A DNA stretch of 64,000 nt, from positions 1 to 64,000 of the forward strand of contig JAUCBJ010008850.1 in assembly GCA_032718475.1 (NCBI GenBank), given 5' to 3'. Positions within the stretch are counted from its first letter, which is position 1; each line of letters opens with the position of its first letter. A model generated the notes under the pieces. It was given only the letters and a program-made list of their open reading frames with translations, did no database searches and was not told the DNA's origin. The position numbers were made by a program, and so were the translations under genes. Origin of the DNA: Nemertoderma westbladi. Lineage: Eukaryota; Xenacoelomorpha; Nemertodermatida; Nemertodermatidae. Shown here piece after piece: positions 19,901-28,876 of this stretch.

Positions 19901-22900
19901 GGGAATACCCCTACAGTTCTATTAAAGATAATAGGACGACTCCACCATCGACTTCGTCGGGAGTGGAGGAAGGTCGAATACCAGCGAGAGGAGCGAGGAG
20001 GATTCCTAAAATTAGAAGATGTGTACCTTTTAATATCCAGGGAGGCGGTAGTAGAAACTCGATCTAACTATACCGACCAGCACATCGTGGCAGAAGGGAT
20101 CACACTGCCATCCTCCAACCGACAAAAACCCCAGACAACATCCACAAAGACGGCCACTTACGCCACACCGACGGAATCACGACAATTCTCAGACGGTAAT
20201 AGAGTATCTGCGCCCATTGGGACAAAACAGACGAGACAGCAACTCAGCACCGACTTCAACGGCTGCCAATACTGCGAGCATCTAGGTAAGCGGTATATTG
20301 GTCACAAGTTACGAGGTTGTCGACAATTTCGCGAGTTGAACTCGGAAGAACGACGGCTGCAGATACGGCCACTGGACTCTTGTTGGCGGTGTACGCGACA
20401 CGGACACGTGCGTAAGGATTGCCCAAATACTGACACTTGTCCATCCTGTGGACGCAACCACGACGGTCTGCTCCACACAGACAGCCACACGCCGACGAAA
20501 CGCTTCGCCAGGGAACACCCGGAAGCAGCAGCGAGATGTGATGCGGCCTACCGAAAACGAGAATCGAAAACGACTCCAACCTTTGTGACCCATATTGAGG
20601 ATTGCTTCTCAGAACAATCCGGATCGTCGGACGAAGAATCAGAAGACGACGATGAATATTCCAATGGAGACGAACAACCGTCGATCGCGCTCCTGACTAC
20701 TGATCAACTGAAGGGATTCAGTGTAATCCCGATTAAGGTTACTGGCACAAAGGGAAGTAAGAGGATCTATGCGATTCTAGATTCAGCCTCATCCCATAGC
20801 TACGTGGACGAAAAGATAGCTGACGTCGTAACGGATCTCAGACAAGGTAAACACGTCAGTTATACAGTAAGTAGTATGCACGGCCAGCGTGCAATACCAG
20901 TGACACGAGTTAAGTTGGACTTAGACTCTCTTCTTCCAAAATCGCAACACAGCGAGAGGGAGAGGTCTTTGTTACCCTTTAGAGATCTAACCTTTGCGGC
21001 CACGAAGGACTTTAGTAACCTACTAGGTCCAGTGCCGGAACAATCTCTGGAGGACCGTAAGTATTTCAGACACCTTGGTGTACCCGAATGTCCTGTCAAT
21101 TATAGATCGGTAGCAATGCTGATCGGGACGGACCAATTCAACCTACATCAGGTGTGGGAAACCAGACCATCGGCAGTTGTAGCGGGAAACGCATACGCCT
21201 GCAGAACGCCGATAGGGTGGTATACTCGAGCGCCTGTGCGCACACTAGACGTAAGTGACGAGGAAGACGATGTACAGAGTACATGTAGTTTATTAACTAC
21301 AAATTCTATTCATTCCTTTTCACACGACGTGAACCATACTACGCTACAGTCGACAAAACATGACAGACGGGTAACTAGTATGATAAGTCACAAGGAGCAG
21401 CTAATCCACAAGGTGAGTTTGGAACTTGGGGAGAAGATGAGTCAGCTAGAGATTCCATCGACGACAGATGATAGGCTTGCGAGTCTACCTACCCCAATAA
21501 CCTCAACAGTGCCCGTCGATATCGATGATGACGCGTTGAAAATTCATCAGTTGGAACAAGCGGACCTGGACAAAGAATTAACGGAGAAGACTATCAGGTG
21601 GTTTGAACAAGATACAGCTGAACCTGGTAGCTACGAACCTTGTATGTCGGAACAGGAGAAACAATCTCTAAAGATCATGGAAGATACTATCCGACAGACG
21701 GAGGACGGACATTACGAGGTGGGGATGTTATGGCGTAGCCAAAGTCCAAAACTTATAAATAACTACCCACTGGCTTTGAGACGTCTACACTCAATACGAC
21801 AACGTCTATTAAAGGACGAGAAAGCCCATCTGCAGTACAACACTCAGATGGAGACGTATTTGACTGAAGGATACGCTATCCGAATGACTAACCCGGAGCG
21901 AGTGACCGACCAGACGTACTACTTGCCACATCACTACGTGAGACACCCCGATAAACCAGACAAAGTACGTGTAGTCAATGACTGTGCGGCTCTGTTTGAG
22001 GGAATGTCCCTCAATAGTGAGTTGATGGATGGACCGAACATGAATAATTATCTAATGGGGGTGATTATGCGCTTCCGTCAGCGTCAAGTAGCCTTTACTT
22101 GCGACGTTGAAGCGATGTTTCACCAAGTAAAGGCTTTAGAGCGAGACAAAGACAGTTTGCGGTTCCTCTGGTATCCGGAAGGAGACTTAAGTCTACCACC
22201 AGCGACTTACCAAATGCAAGTTCGCGTTTTCGGTGCCAGAGACAGCCCAAATTGTACGATGTACGCCTTGAAGCAAGCCGCTAGAGATCAGAAACATCTG
22301 TATGACCCAGAGATAATTAGAATTGTGGAGCGTGACTTTTATGTAGATGACGGTTTACAAAGTTGCGACACAGTAGAACGTGCTACAACAGTAGCACATC
22401 AATTACGGGACTGCTTGGCGGGCGGAGGTTTTAACCTCACCAAATTCGCCTCAAACAGTGCCGAATTAGTTGACTCATTCGGAACTACTGAGCGTGGAGG
22501 TGGTGACATAGACCTAGAGTTCGAACCACTACCGACGACTAAGGTGTTGGGGCTCTTTTGGGACCCAAACACAGACAACTTTCGAGTGAAGGTGAGACTG
22601 GACAGTCAAGGAAACACACTGACCAAGAGATCATGCTTGTCAAAGTTGAGCCGATTGTTCGATCCGTTAGGATTCATCAGTCCAGTGATACTGCAAGCCC
22701 GCATTTACATGCGCAGTATATGGAAGGATGGACTAACGTGGGACGAGCCGATCTCATCAGACCAAGTGGACTTATGGAAGACCTGGGAGGCGGAATTATC
22801 TTCGCTAGAGGATTATTTCATACCCAGGGTTTACTTTCCATTACAAAGTACATTTCCTGACAACTTGGAACTACACTGTTTTTCTGACGCCAGTGACAAC

Positions 22901-25744
22901 GGTTTTGGTGTGGCAGCGTACTTGCGCAGACAAGTAGAATCAGACGAGTTCGATGTTTCGCTCATTACTTCCAAGGCTAAGACCATGCCTACTAAGTATA
23001 TGACGACACCACGAGCCGAGCTACAAGCCGCGACCCTGTCAACCACCATCGTGAACCTCATACAGACAGAACTACAGTCGAGTTTACAGATATTTTATTG
23101 GACTGAGGCGACGTTGGTTTTATTTTACATAAACAACGACACACTCGAATTCAAGACATTCGTAGCTAACCGTCGCGCAGAGATTCTAGACCGTTCGATA
23201 AAAGAGGATTGGCGACATTGTCCAGGACCACAAAACCCAGCTGATATTGCGTCGCGAGGAATGATGCCTGAGGAATTCTGTAAACCGGAGAACAAAGGGT
23301 TTTGGCAACACGGACCCCAGTTCTTGCAGAAATCGACACAAGATTGGCCTCCGTTATACGACAACAAGTCCAACACCATTCCAAAGGACGCCGAAATCAA
23401 GAAACCAAAAAAGGGGAAGACAAAGAAAAGGACAACGGCGGCAAAACTCAAGAAAAAACCGAAGGCAAAATGGAAGGATATAACTTCAAAGGTCAAGAGA
23501 GGAAGACTTGCGAGCCTTTCTACACCAGACATATCGCCAGACGGTCAACCAGACATGTTACTAGACAGCCAACCAGACATTTTGCCAGACATATCACAAA
23601 ATGTTCCACCAGACGCTAGTAACACACTGACAAACAGTAAAGCCGCAGTTTCCCTATTGGAGCGGCCTTCTATTGACAAACAACCAGATACGTTACCAGA
23701 CGTATCGCCAGACACATTACTAGACAGTCGACTAGACATTTTGTCAGAAACATCACAAAATGTTCTACCGGACATTAGTAATGTATCGACTAACAATAAA
23801 GCCGCAGTTTCCCTATTGGAGCGGCCTTGTATTGACAAACTACCAATTTTGACACACTTGAGCAACCATAAGCACGGTGAAACCTCATGTATTACAGATG
23901 TGGGTAGTACCTACGCTAATGTAAATACAGGTGTTACTTTGCGCTCAAGAGACATACCGAACTTGCAACCTACGGTGAGACCTGGGATTAATGTCGGCAG
24001 GAAAATAAGTTTACCGAAACCTGCTGACCCCATAGAGTTCAAACCACCATTAACGATCGACTTACAAAGTACCGACAATCAAGGTAAGAAGACAAAGAAG
24101 GACAAATTACTTGTAGACCCCGACGGATCAACAGTCAACAAGGGAATACTTACCGGCGGACCCGTGGGCCCTTCTAGTAATTTAAAACCTTCCAAAATCT
24201 CCATTGACTTACCTGATGACGTCACAAATACTCATGTCGACCGTATTGTAAACTTAACAGATTCTTGGTCAAACGCTTGCCGAAAATTAGCGTGGATTGT
24301 ACGTTTTGTACAATACGTTAAAGGCAAACGTGACTTTACACGTCGACTTACATTGGCTGAGATTGACAGGTGTGAGATTAAATTAATTCGCCATTATCAA
24401 ATGCGATATTTCGCGCGCGAATTCACATCTATAAATCAAGGTCAACCAATCAAGTCGTCACCGATACTGAGTTGGAGTCCGATAATTTATAATGGCTTAA
24501 TTTGTCATAAATCTCGGCTTCAAAACATTGACTTTAATACGAATTTTAGATACCCAATAATAATACCGCAACACCACGAACTACAACGTGCAATGATACT
24601 GGACGCACATTTACATCTGAAACACGCTGGAAGACACCACTGTCTTTCCTACTTACGTACTAGATTTGTATTAATTAGACCCAGTAAAGCGTTAAGTTCA
24701 GTGACACGTACGTGTATTATTTGTAAAAAGGTACATTCTAGAATAGGTACCCAAGAAATGAGTGAACTACCACAAGCACGACTTCAAGCATTCAAACCAC
24801 CTTTTACAGAGACTGGAATTGATTGCTTTGGTCCCATACATACGAAACGTGGACGTATACTAGTAAAACGCTGGGGACTGATTTTCACATGTATGTCCAG
24901 TAGGGCAGTTCATATTGAACGTGTGATGGATCTTTCCACTAACGCGTTTATACTAGCACTGCGGCGATTTATCGCTAGACGCGGACTAGTGAAATGCTTG
25001 TACTCAGACCAAGGGACAAACTTTGTTGGTGCTCGGAATGAGATTGCTAGAGCCTTTAAGAAATTAGATCATGATCAAATCTCAAACGAACTGCAACCTC
25101 ACAAGATTGTTTGGAAGTTCAATCCTCCAGATAGTCCTTGGAGAGGCGGAGTCTGGGAGAGACTGATTAGATCTATAAAGACAGCAATGGCAAAGGTCAT
25201 TCCAGTAAACCACATATTAACAGACGACCAACTGACAACATTGTTTGTTGAAATCGAGGCAATACTAAATACTAGACCAATAGTATTAGTACCCGATGAC
25301 AAACAATCTCAGTTTGCTTTGACACCGGCACACCTGCTAATGCAGGCACCGACGACTTTGACACCGATTTCTATTCCAATAGAAAGCGACAGCTACGGTA
25401 GAAAAGCGTGGAAAATCACGCAACTACTGGCTAACAAATTCTGGGAAATATGGCAAAACCATTATTTGCCCTCTATTTCTGCCAGAACAACATGGTACAA
25501 TAACACCCGCGCATTAAAGCCGGGAGATCACGTGCTGTTGGCAGAAGTGAATCTAAAAAGACGCTTCTGGATAACAGGTGTAATTTTAGCCACACATCCA
25601 TCTATGGATGGAGTGACAAGAACTGTGACGGTACGAACAATTGACGGTCGTACAGTAGACAGACCGACTCAACGTCTCGTACTTCTTGAAGAAACTCGTA
25701 ACGAGTCTGGAGACTACAAATCTCCACCTAATACTAGTAAATAA
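16946..25744 (+). CDS. BEL/Pao gag-pol polyprotein (2932 aa)
   Basis: A single uninterrupted ORF starts at the first ATG after the leader. Residues 270-450 are a charged coiled coil with AELERQTAA repeats. Residues 612-692 hold a 28-residue tandem repeat. Gag capsid-like DUF1759 is near 870-1010. A CCHC knuckle CWRCTRHGHVRKDC is at about 1146-1159. The A17-type protease with LDSASSHSY is near 1275. RT has YVDD near 1798. RNase H shows FSDAS near 1976, RAEL near 2022 and NPAD near 2097. The integrase has an HHCC finger (about 2554-2600), a first Asp in TGIDCFGP, the second in YSDQGTNF (about 2687) and Glu in VWERLIRS (about 2735). A DUF5641-type C-terminus follows (about 2830-2915). Oddities: the third RNase H acidic residue is Glu (WTEA) where the family has Asp, and about 300 disordered residues separate RNase H from integrase. 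Confidence 0.97.
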   Translation: MSDKQDYTKNTQTDYDSCDGDKSAAEEQQGKTREPTEPTPCASPVHPTGVPDAVVRGDGRTEDFLTVPQPRYRETEMVSSAGSTESVVRSVGGYMVHITRSIGEGQRILDGLTAPMSRFEFYTLQVRVQSKVYKSVDNLVGLQDLARQRQDMDTQLRILEKLMIAREKLIQFKSTIRQIQQEQADQLLGESVSDELLQPEEEQELYRLDGQLKHLTDHLRMCGEDVGDLETVPEYTRETSFAQIESAPGILNQSLVSIRSEICEGSMVTSEVARQQQQFYRQQHDMEEQAQLLMIQTAVEEEKIRVANVARISHLQEQAELEAAEMERLELDIAQQAAAAKLAQRTATAELERQTAAAELERQTAAAELERQTAAAELERQTEVAELERKRLVSEARVEMKTRQIKAQQAIRQAEFEAQQQQTEQREKEVKLRFELEKRARELAETKENLDLLARDRSMRSRDGHDLDQLEVRHRQIQERMKEGSVGAPGRERQLVKDLCQRFPQVTPMFAPVTTKEPVSIAGSSDISPIHGVTEHRFVIPDKFIPSRATSSPILRVKVSNPPITDRSSLLTGPALLTTKQVSPPLTPKPVTHYEYPMTFRPTRPVDSNAVIRPPVQFASQSTTSRKTCEPTEQRRPVDTRPLNQFTSQSTTSRKTCEPTEQRRPVDTRPLNQFTSQSTTSRKTCEPTEQRRSVDDVPKRNVKIRTTQRTRARRPPYPDDSSTSSESDYPKREVFRTGAADEYKRERSDNSFADNPPQNTPTPKALQPTDAISTQQFADILRPVVNKLAQIEERLEEGYTDSSRNSEFEHNRHPKAPQRPVPSNPTSYQGKAPRRENINQTTNQGRETLNVAEEIAKFAARQGLPVQQPPKFSGSSKHWHTFVDYIESQIAVCAFTSREKFNYLLQTLSGEPKRLAETFVGVPDAFELAYDRLTSIYGGTVSMARSVIEELCKGGAITKPVDLLKLADEIKNAITTLRSIGQLDYGNTPTVLLKIIGRLHHRLRREWRKVEYQREERGGFLKLEDVYLLISREAVVETRSNYTDQHIVAEGITLPSSNRQKPQTTSTKTATYATPTESRQFSDGNRVSAPIGTKQTRQQLSTDFNGCQYCEHLGKRYIGHKLRGCRQFRELNSEERRLQIRPLDSCWRCTRHGHVRKDCPNTDTCPSCGRNHDGLLHTDSHTPTKRFAREHPEAAARCDAAYRKRESKTTPTFVTHIEDCFSEQSGSSDEESEDDDEYSNGDEQPSIALLTTDQLKGFSVIPIKVTGTKGSKRIYAILDSASSHSYVDEKIADVVTDLRQGKHVSYTVSSMHGQRAIPVTRVKLDLDSLLPKSQHSERERSLLPFRDLTFAATKDFSNLLGPVPEQSLEDRKYFRHLGVPECPVNYRSVAMLIGTDQFNLHQVWETRPSAVVAGNAYACRTPIGWYTRAPVRTLDVSDEEDDVQSTCSLLTTNSIHSFSHDVNHTTLQSTKHDRRVTSMISHKEQLIHKVSLELGEKMSQLEIPSTTDDRLASLPTPITSTVPVDIDDDALKIHQLEQADLDKELTEKTIRWFEQDTAEPGSYEPCMSEQEKQSLKIMEDTIRQTEDGHYEVGMLWRSQSPKLINNYPLALRRLHSIRQRLLKDEKAHLQYNTQMETYLTEGYAIRMTNPERVTDQTYYLPHHYVRHPDKPDKVRVVNDCAALFEGMSLNSELMDGPNMNNYLMGVIMRFRQRQVAFTCDVEAMFHQVKALERDKDSLRFLWYPEGDLSLPPATYQMQVRVFGARDSPNCTMYALKQAARDQKHLYDPEIIRIVERDFYVDDGLQSCDTVERATTVAHQLRDCLAGGGFNLTKFASNSAELVDSFGTTERGGGDIDLEFEPLPTTKVLGLFWDPNTDNFRVKVRLDSQGNTLTKRSCLSKLSRLFDPLGFISPVILQARIYMRSIWKDGLTWDEPISSDQVDLWKTWEAELSSLEDYFIPRVYFPLQSTFPDNLELHCFSDASDNGFGVAAYLRRQVESDEFDVSLITSKAKTMPTKYMTTPRAELQAATLSTTIVNLIQTELQSSLQIFYWTEATLVLFYINNDTLEFKTFVANRRAEILDRSIKEDWRHCPGPQNPADIASRGMMPEEFCKPENKGFWQHGPQFLQKSTQDWPPLYDNKSNTIPKDAEIKKPKKGKTKKRTTAAKLKKKPKAKWKDITSKVKRGRLASLSTPDISPDGQPDMLLDSQPDILPDISQNVPPDASNTLTNSKAAVSLLERPSIDKQPDTLPDVSPDTLLDSRLDILSETSQNVLPDISNVSTNNKAAVSLLERPCIDKLPILTHLSNHKHGETSCITDVGSTYANVNTGVTLRSRDIPNLQPTVRPGINVGRKISLPKPADPIEFKPPLTIDLQSTDNQGKKTKKDKLLVDPDGSTVNKGILTGGPVGPSSNLKPSKISIDLPDDVTNTHVDRIVNLTDSWSNACRKLAWIVRFVQYVKGKRDFTRRLTLAEIDRCEIKLIRHYQMRYFAREFTSINQGQPIKSSPILSWSPIIYNGLICHKSRLQNIDFNTNFRYPIIIPQHHELQRAMILDAHLHLKHAGRHHCLSYLRTRFVLIRPSKALSSVTRTCIICKKVHSRIGTQEMSELPQARLQAFKPPFTETGIDCFGPIHTKRGRILVKRWGLIFTCMSSRAVHIERVMDLSTNAFILALRRFIARRGLVKCLYSDQGTNFVGARNEIARAFKKLDHDQISNELQPHKIVWKFNPPDSPWRGGVWERLIRSIKTAMAKVIPVNHILTDDQLTTLFVEIEAILNTRPIVLVPDDKQSQFALTPAHLLMQAPTTLTPISIPIESDSYGRKAWKITQLLANKFWEIWQNHYLPSISARTTWYNNTRALKPGDHVLLAEVNLKRRFWITGVILATHPSMDGVTRTVTVRTIDGRTVDRPTQRLVLLEETRNESGDYKSPPNTSK
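17989..18115 (+). repeat. 27-bp repeats in gag (AELERQTAA)
   Basis: Four to five in-frame copies of a 27-bp unit, the middle ones identical, encode a heptad-like coiled-coil segment. Recent expansion by replication slippage is the simplest explanation. Confidence 0.9.
18780..19022 (+). repeat. 84-bp repeats in gag, 3 copies
   Basis: Three nearly identical 84-bp in-frame units (28 residues, containing SQSTTSRKTCEPTEQRRP). Each carries one copy of the GGAAGACTTGTGAGCCT motif described in the findings (18822, 18906, 18990). Confidence 0.93.
23500..23870 (+). repeat. Duplicated PD-rich linker in pol
   Basis: In the insert between RNase H and integrase, a segment of about 190 bp is duplicated. 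It is rich in PDxLPD words and includes KAAVSLLERP followed by IDK. The insert is Pro/Asp/Lys-rich, predicted disordered, and resembles no enzyme domain. Confidence 0.85.
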
Positions 25745-26296
25745 TTAGGAGTTTGTTTACAAATAGATTTCCACGTACCTGTACACCGTAGTAAGGACAG
25801 CGGTAGAATTCCATTGTCTTTATATGTGAACATTGAGGGTAGTACCCTTATGTGTCACATAGGAGCGGGATTTGTAGGTATAAGAAATGGAATTCTACTT
25901 GGAACTCACAATATTGAGACATTTTCGAAATTTTAGACAATCCATTTGGATTTGAAAAATTTTAAAATTTTCTCCAGTGAATAGATTTCAGGGTACAGTC
26001 GGGTGGAACTTAAAATTAGAGAAACAAGAGAGGAAGACTTGCGAGCCTTTCTTAAAATTTTAATTAAATTTTACACGGTCTTGTTTCAATAAGTTACGTC
26101 AAATAGACTCCCCTATATTTATTACTAATTCTTGATTGCTTATTTTCTGATAATAGTTTGGGATCAAAAGGTGAGTATTTTAGACTCACGGCCAGTTTAG
26201 CCCAAATTCGTTTTTACTTCGGCAAAAATTTTAGATAAGAAGCAGCGTGTCATTAAAGAAACCTTAGATCTTAGGCTATGGGTAGGAGGTTAGAGC
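25745..26296 (+). other. Spacer between gag-pol and the second ORF
   Basis: Non-coding. Contains one copy of the recurrent motif at 26032-26048 and AT-rich flanks. A splice acceptor for a subgenomic mRNA could lie here, but I cannot pick one confidently. Confidence 0.5.
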
Positions 26297-26297
26297 G

Positions 26298-26741
26298 TTG
26301 TCGAAGCCCAAAAGGCAGACGAAACTCTCACGTCTCCTCACAACTAACCACAAACTCTGTTGTATTCCCTCTAGTAGTAATGATTATGTAACTACACCTC
26401 TAATTATGGAGAAAGGGATACAAGGAGAGCCGAGATGGGGATATGATATCCAAGAGGAGGCAGCAGCGCCATTCAAAAGATTTGGAGCCAAGGACTACAC
26501 TATATTTGGTATAAAGGAATTATCAGAAAGTACAGCGAAGCTCGCAAAGACAGCAATGCCTTTACTCGAGCAGGATTTAGCATATTTCGAGACGTGTATC
26601 TTCGCTGTGCGGGATCTCTTATCGAAAGACCATCTATGTTTACATTGTTACCCTATGAAGGAGAACGTATCGTGGAGATTACGGATGAATCACGGCAGAC
26701 GCGCGCGCCTATCGGTCACCTTGGTGATGAATTCGAAGTAA
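26298..26741 (+). CDS. Overlapping ORF before the zinc-knuckle ORF
   Basis: 147 codons, with an internal Met at 26407 that could be the true start. The segment from that Met to about 26640 has a balanced, protein-like composition, whereas the end overlaps the zinc-knuckle ORF in another frame. It may be the N-terminal part of the same protein reached by ribosomal frameshifting or splicing, or be separated by a recent indel. No domain recognised. Confidence 0.45.
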   Translation: MSKPKRQTKLSRLLTTNHKLCCIPSSSNDYVTTPLIMEKGIQGEPRWGYDIQEEAAAPFKRFGAKDYTIFGIKELSESTAKLAKTAMPLLEQDLAYFETCIFAVRDLLSKDHLCLHCYPMKENVSWRLRMNHGRRARLSVTLVMNSK

Positions 26742-28108
26742 CTACTACGATCACCGACGATCCTTTAGAGGAACTTCTTGAGATAGAAAGGAACCTCCCG
26801 AAGAAATCTCAGACGGAGATTCGACAACTTGAAGCAACGGATGCTATAGTTTGTATACAACCTTCAGAAACCTACCAACCCATAGACCCAGATGATTACG
26901 ATTATAGTATGGGAGGAAGCGCTCGACCGATTGGAGATCTTATATACGAACGAGTGTGGTACCCTGCCAATACGATGTGTAGTAAATGTGGCGTCGCTGG
27001 ACATCATATGGCAAAGTGCAGTGGAAAGCACATTACTACGACTCAGCTAATCTGTGGATGGTGTGGGGATCAAGGGTCTCATACCTTTTATACTTGCTGG
27101 AGATTTATGGCTCAATGTACTTACTGCAATATAAAGGGACATCGAGCATCTGAATGCCAACTGAGAGACATACCTTATGAACACGAATCTGTTAAACTCG
27201 TGAGGAAATTATTTGATGAGTGGGAAGATTTGGCCGACGAACATGTATCGGCACAGAGAAGACGGTTTCCGATGAGAGCGCATCTCGGATTTTGGGCGGT
27301 AAATCCCCAGACGATGATGTCGGAAGGATATATCTCCGCTATGCCCCAATATGACGAACTTATCGAGGTTGTCGATATTTTACCCCACGACAGCGGATTC
27401 CGAGTGGTGCGCGAGTATCTGTTACAAATTCACCCGGATAACAAAAACACGTGGAATTTTCAGAAAGTCGTTAATCGGATTACGTATGGTGAATTCGATC
27501 GTTTCCGAACTGAAAAGCGGAACAAGGGAGCTTGGTTAACCGTCGCATGGGCGTACCGAGCCGCGTTTTACCACAAACGTATACGAGCGAGCGTATTCGA
27601 GGAAGAAGAGGTCCTAGAGGCGACGAATATACCAGCCACTCCGGTTGCGCCGTCTGCACGTCACCCTCGGGAGGACGGACAGGGTAGGATCATACGGGTC
27701 CAGAAGGTGGGCCAACATTTGAAGAAAATTATTAATGTAGAAGAACGCAAGGGAGTTGAGCCGACCATTCGAGTTACTCGGGATACGGTATCACTTCCAA
27801 GAGAACCAGTAGGAGGATCGGGACATACACCAGCTGATCAACAGGGGGCGCAAGCTACTCTTGGGTCTGCGTCGTCCGCTTCTCACGCGTTCCCAGACGT
27901 TCTACCAACTGTAGTGACAACTGATCGGTCACGAGGAATCGGTCGAGGTTTTGGGATGCCAAATAGACGAATTTGCGAGGAAATAGTCGCACCGTCTCTC
28001 AACGTCCCAAGTAAACCAGTGACTCGCCCCACAAGTCCCATATCGCGAGCAAAGTCACCTGTGCGCAGTTTTCGAGGACGCGGCAGGGCTCGATCTACTA
28101 AGCGATAA
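26594..28108 (+). CDS. Accessory zinc-knuckle ORF in env position (BEL/Pao)
   Basis: This frame is open from about 26445, and the longest clear product is about 504 residues. Three Cys/His knuckles follow one another: CSKCGVAGHHMAKC, CGWCGDQGSHTFYTC (one residue longer between the second Cys and the His) and CTYCNIKGHRASEC. An acidic N-terminal part precedes them. The C-terminus is rich in Ser, Pro, Arg and Gly (RSFRGRGRARSTKR), suggesting RNA binding. There is no signal peptide or membrane segment, so it is not an envelope protein. Another frame, 26298-26741 (147 residues, with GYDIQEEAAAPFKRFGAKDY), overlaps the start. Either a frameshift, splicing or mutation links the two, or one is fortuitous. 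I know of no standard BEL/Pao gene of this kind. Confidence 0.75.
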   Translation: MYLRCAGSLIERPSMFTLLPYEGERIVEITDESRQTRAPIGHLGDEFEVTTTITDDPLEELLEIERNLPKKSQTEIRQLEATDAIVCIQPSETYQPIDPDDYDYSMGGSARPIGDLIYERVWYPANTMCSKCGVAGHHMAKCSGKHITTTQLICGWCGDQGSHTFYTCWRFMAQCTYCNIKGHRASECQLRDIPYEHESVKLVRKLFDEWEDLADEHVSAQRRRFPMRAHLGFWAVNPQTMMSEGYISAMPQYDELIEVVDILPHDSGFRVVREYLLQIHPDNKNTWNFQKVVNRITYGEFDRFRTEKRNKGAWLTVAWAYRAAFYHKRIRASVFEEEEVLEATNIPATPVAPSARHPREDGQGRIIRVQKVGQHLKKIINVEERKGVEPTIRVTRDTVSLPREPVGGSGHTPADQQGAQATLGSASSASHAFPDVLPTVVTTDRSRGIGRGFGMPNRRICEEIVAPSLNVPSKPVTRPTSPISRAKSPVRSFRGRGRARSTKR

Positions 28109-28876
28109 AAGGGAGGGCAAGGGTGGACGGAAGACTCGTGGGCCTTTCTTATGATTTGTGATTTATTTTGAATTATATGTTTTATATTTAGAAAATTTAG
28201 TAAAACTTATATTTTATATTTGTGCTTATTCCGAACTTATGCAATTTGTATTGTTCCGAATTTATGAAATTTAGAAATAAGAATTTATATTTTGTAAAAC
28301 TTATATTTAGTAAAACTTATATTTTATATTTGTGATTATTCCGAACTTATGCAATTTATATTGTTCCGAATATTATGCAATTTATATTTTATAAGCAGTA
28401 TTTGTATTTACAGTGAAATAGAAAGTTTTATAGATAGAAAAATTTGTGCTCAGAAAGACTCATATTTGTAATTATTCCAAACTTATGCAATCTACATTTA
28501 GGTACGAAAGTATTTGTAATTACTTGAATTTATGCAAATATTTGAGATGCAATAGTAGATGGAAGACTCGCGAGCCTTTCTTATTGTTTTAATTTGTTTG
28601 TGTTTGTAATTGTTTAAATTTATGCAATATTGAGATGCAATAGATTTATATTGGTGAATTTAATTTAGATTTATATTGTACTTACTTAGTAAAGCCTTAA
28701 ATACGTAAAGTTTGAATTTGTAATTATTTTTGTATCGAATCATTACGTAGAAAGGAAGTATTGTATGAAATTTAATTGTAAATATGTAAGTACGCCCTAA
28801 GTATTCTATAGTTTAATTGATTATTGGTGAAAACCGTATATTTTATGCACGATAATATCCTGTTTTCATGGAGCGG
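28109..28876 (+). other. 3' untranslated region of the BEL/Pao element
   Basis: AT-rich, with about three diverged copies of a roughly 100-bp unit containing ATTCCGAACTTATGCAATTT (about 28200-28400 and later fragments). It has two copies of the recurrent motif (28129-28145 and 28561-28577). The bases just before the 3' LTR (CATGGAGCGG) are only weakly purine-rich. Confidence 0.7.

Noticed and set aside
26594-28108. Retroviral-type envelope gene
   Set aside because: No signal peptide, transmembrane segment or furin-like site; zinc knuckles indicate nucleic-acid binding instead.
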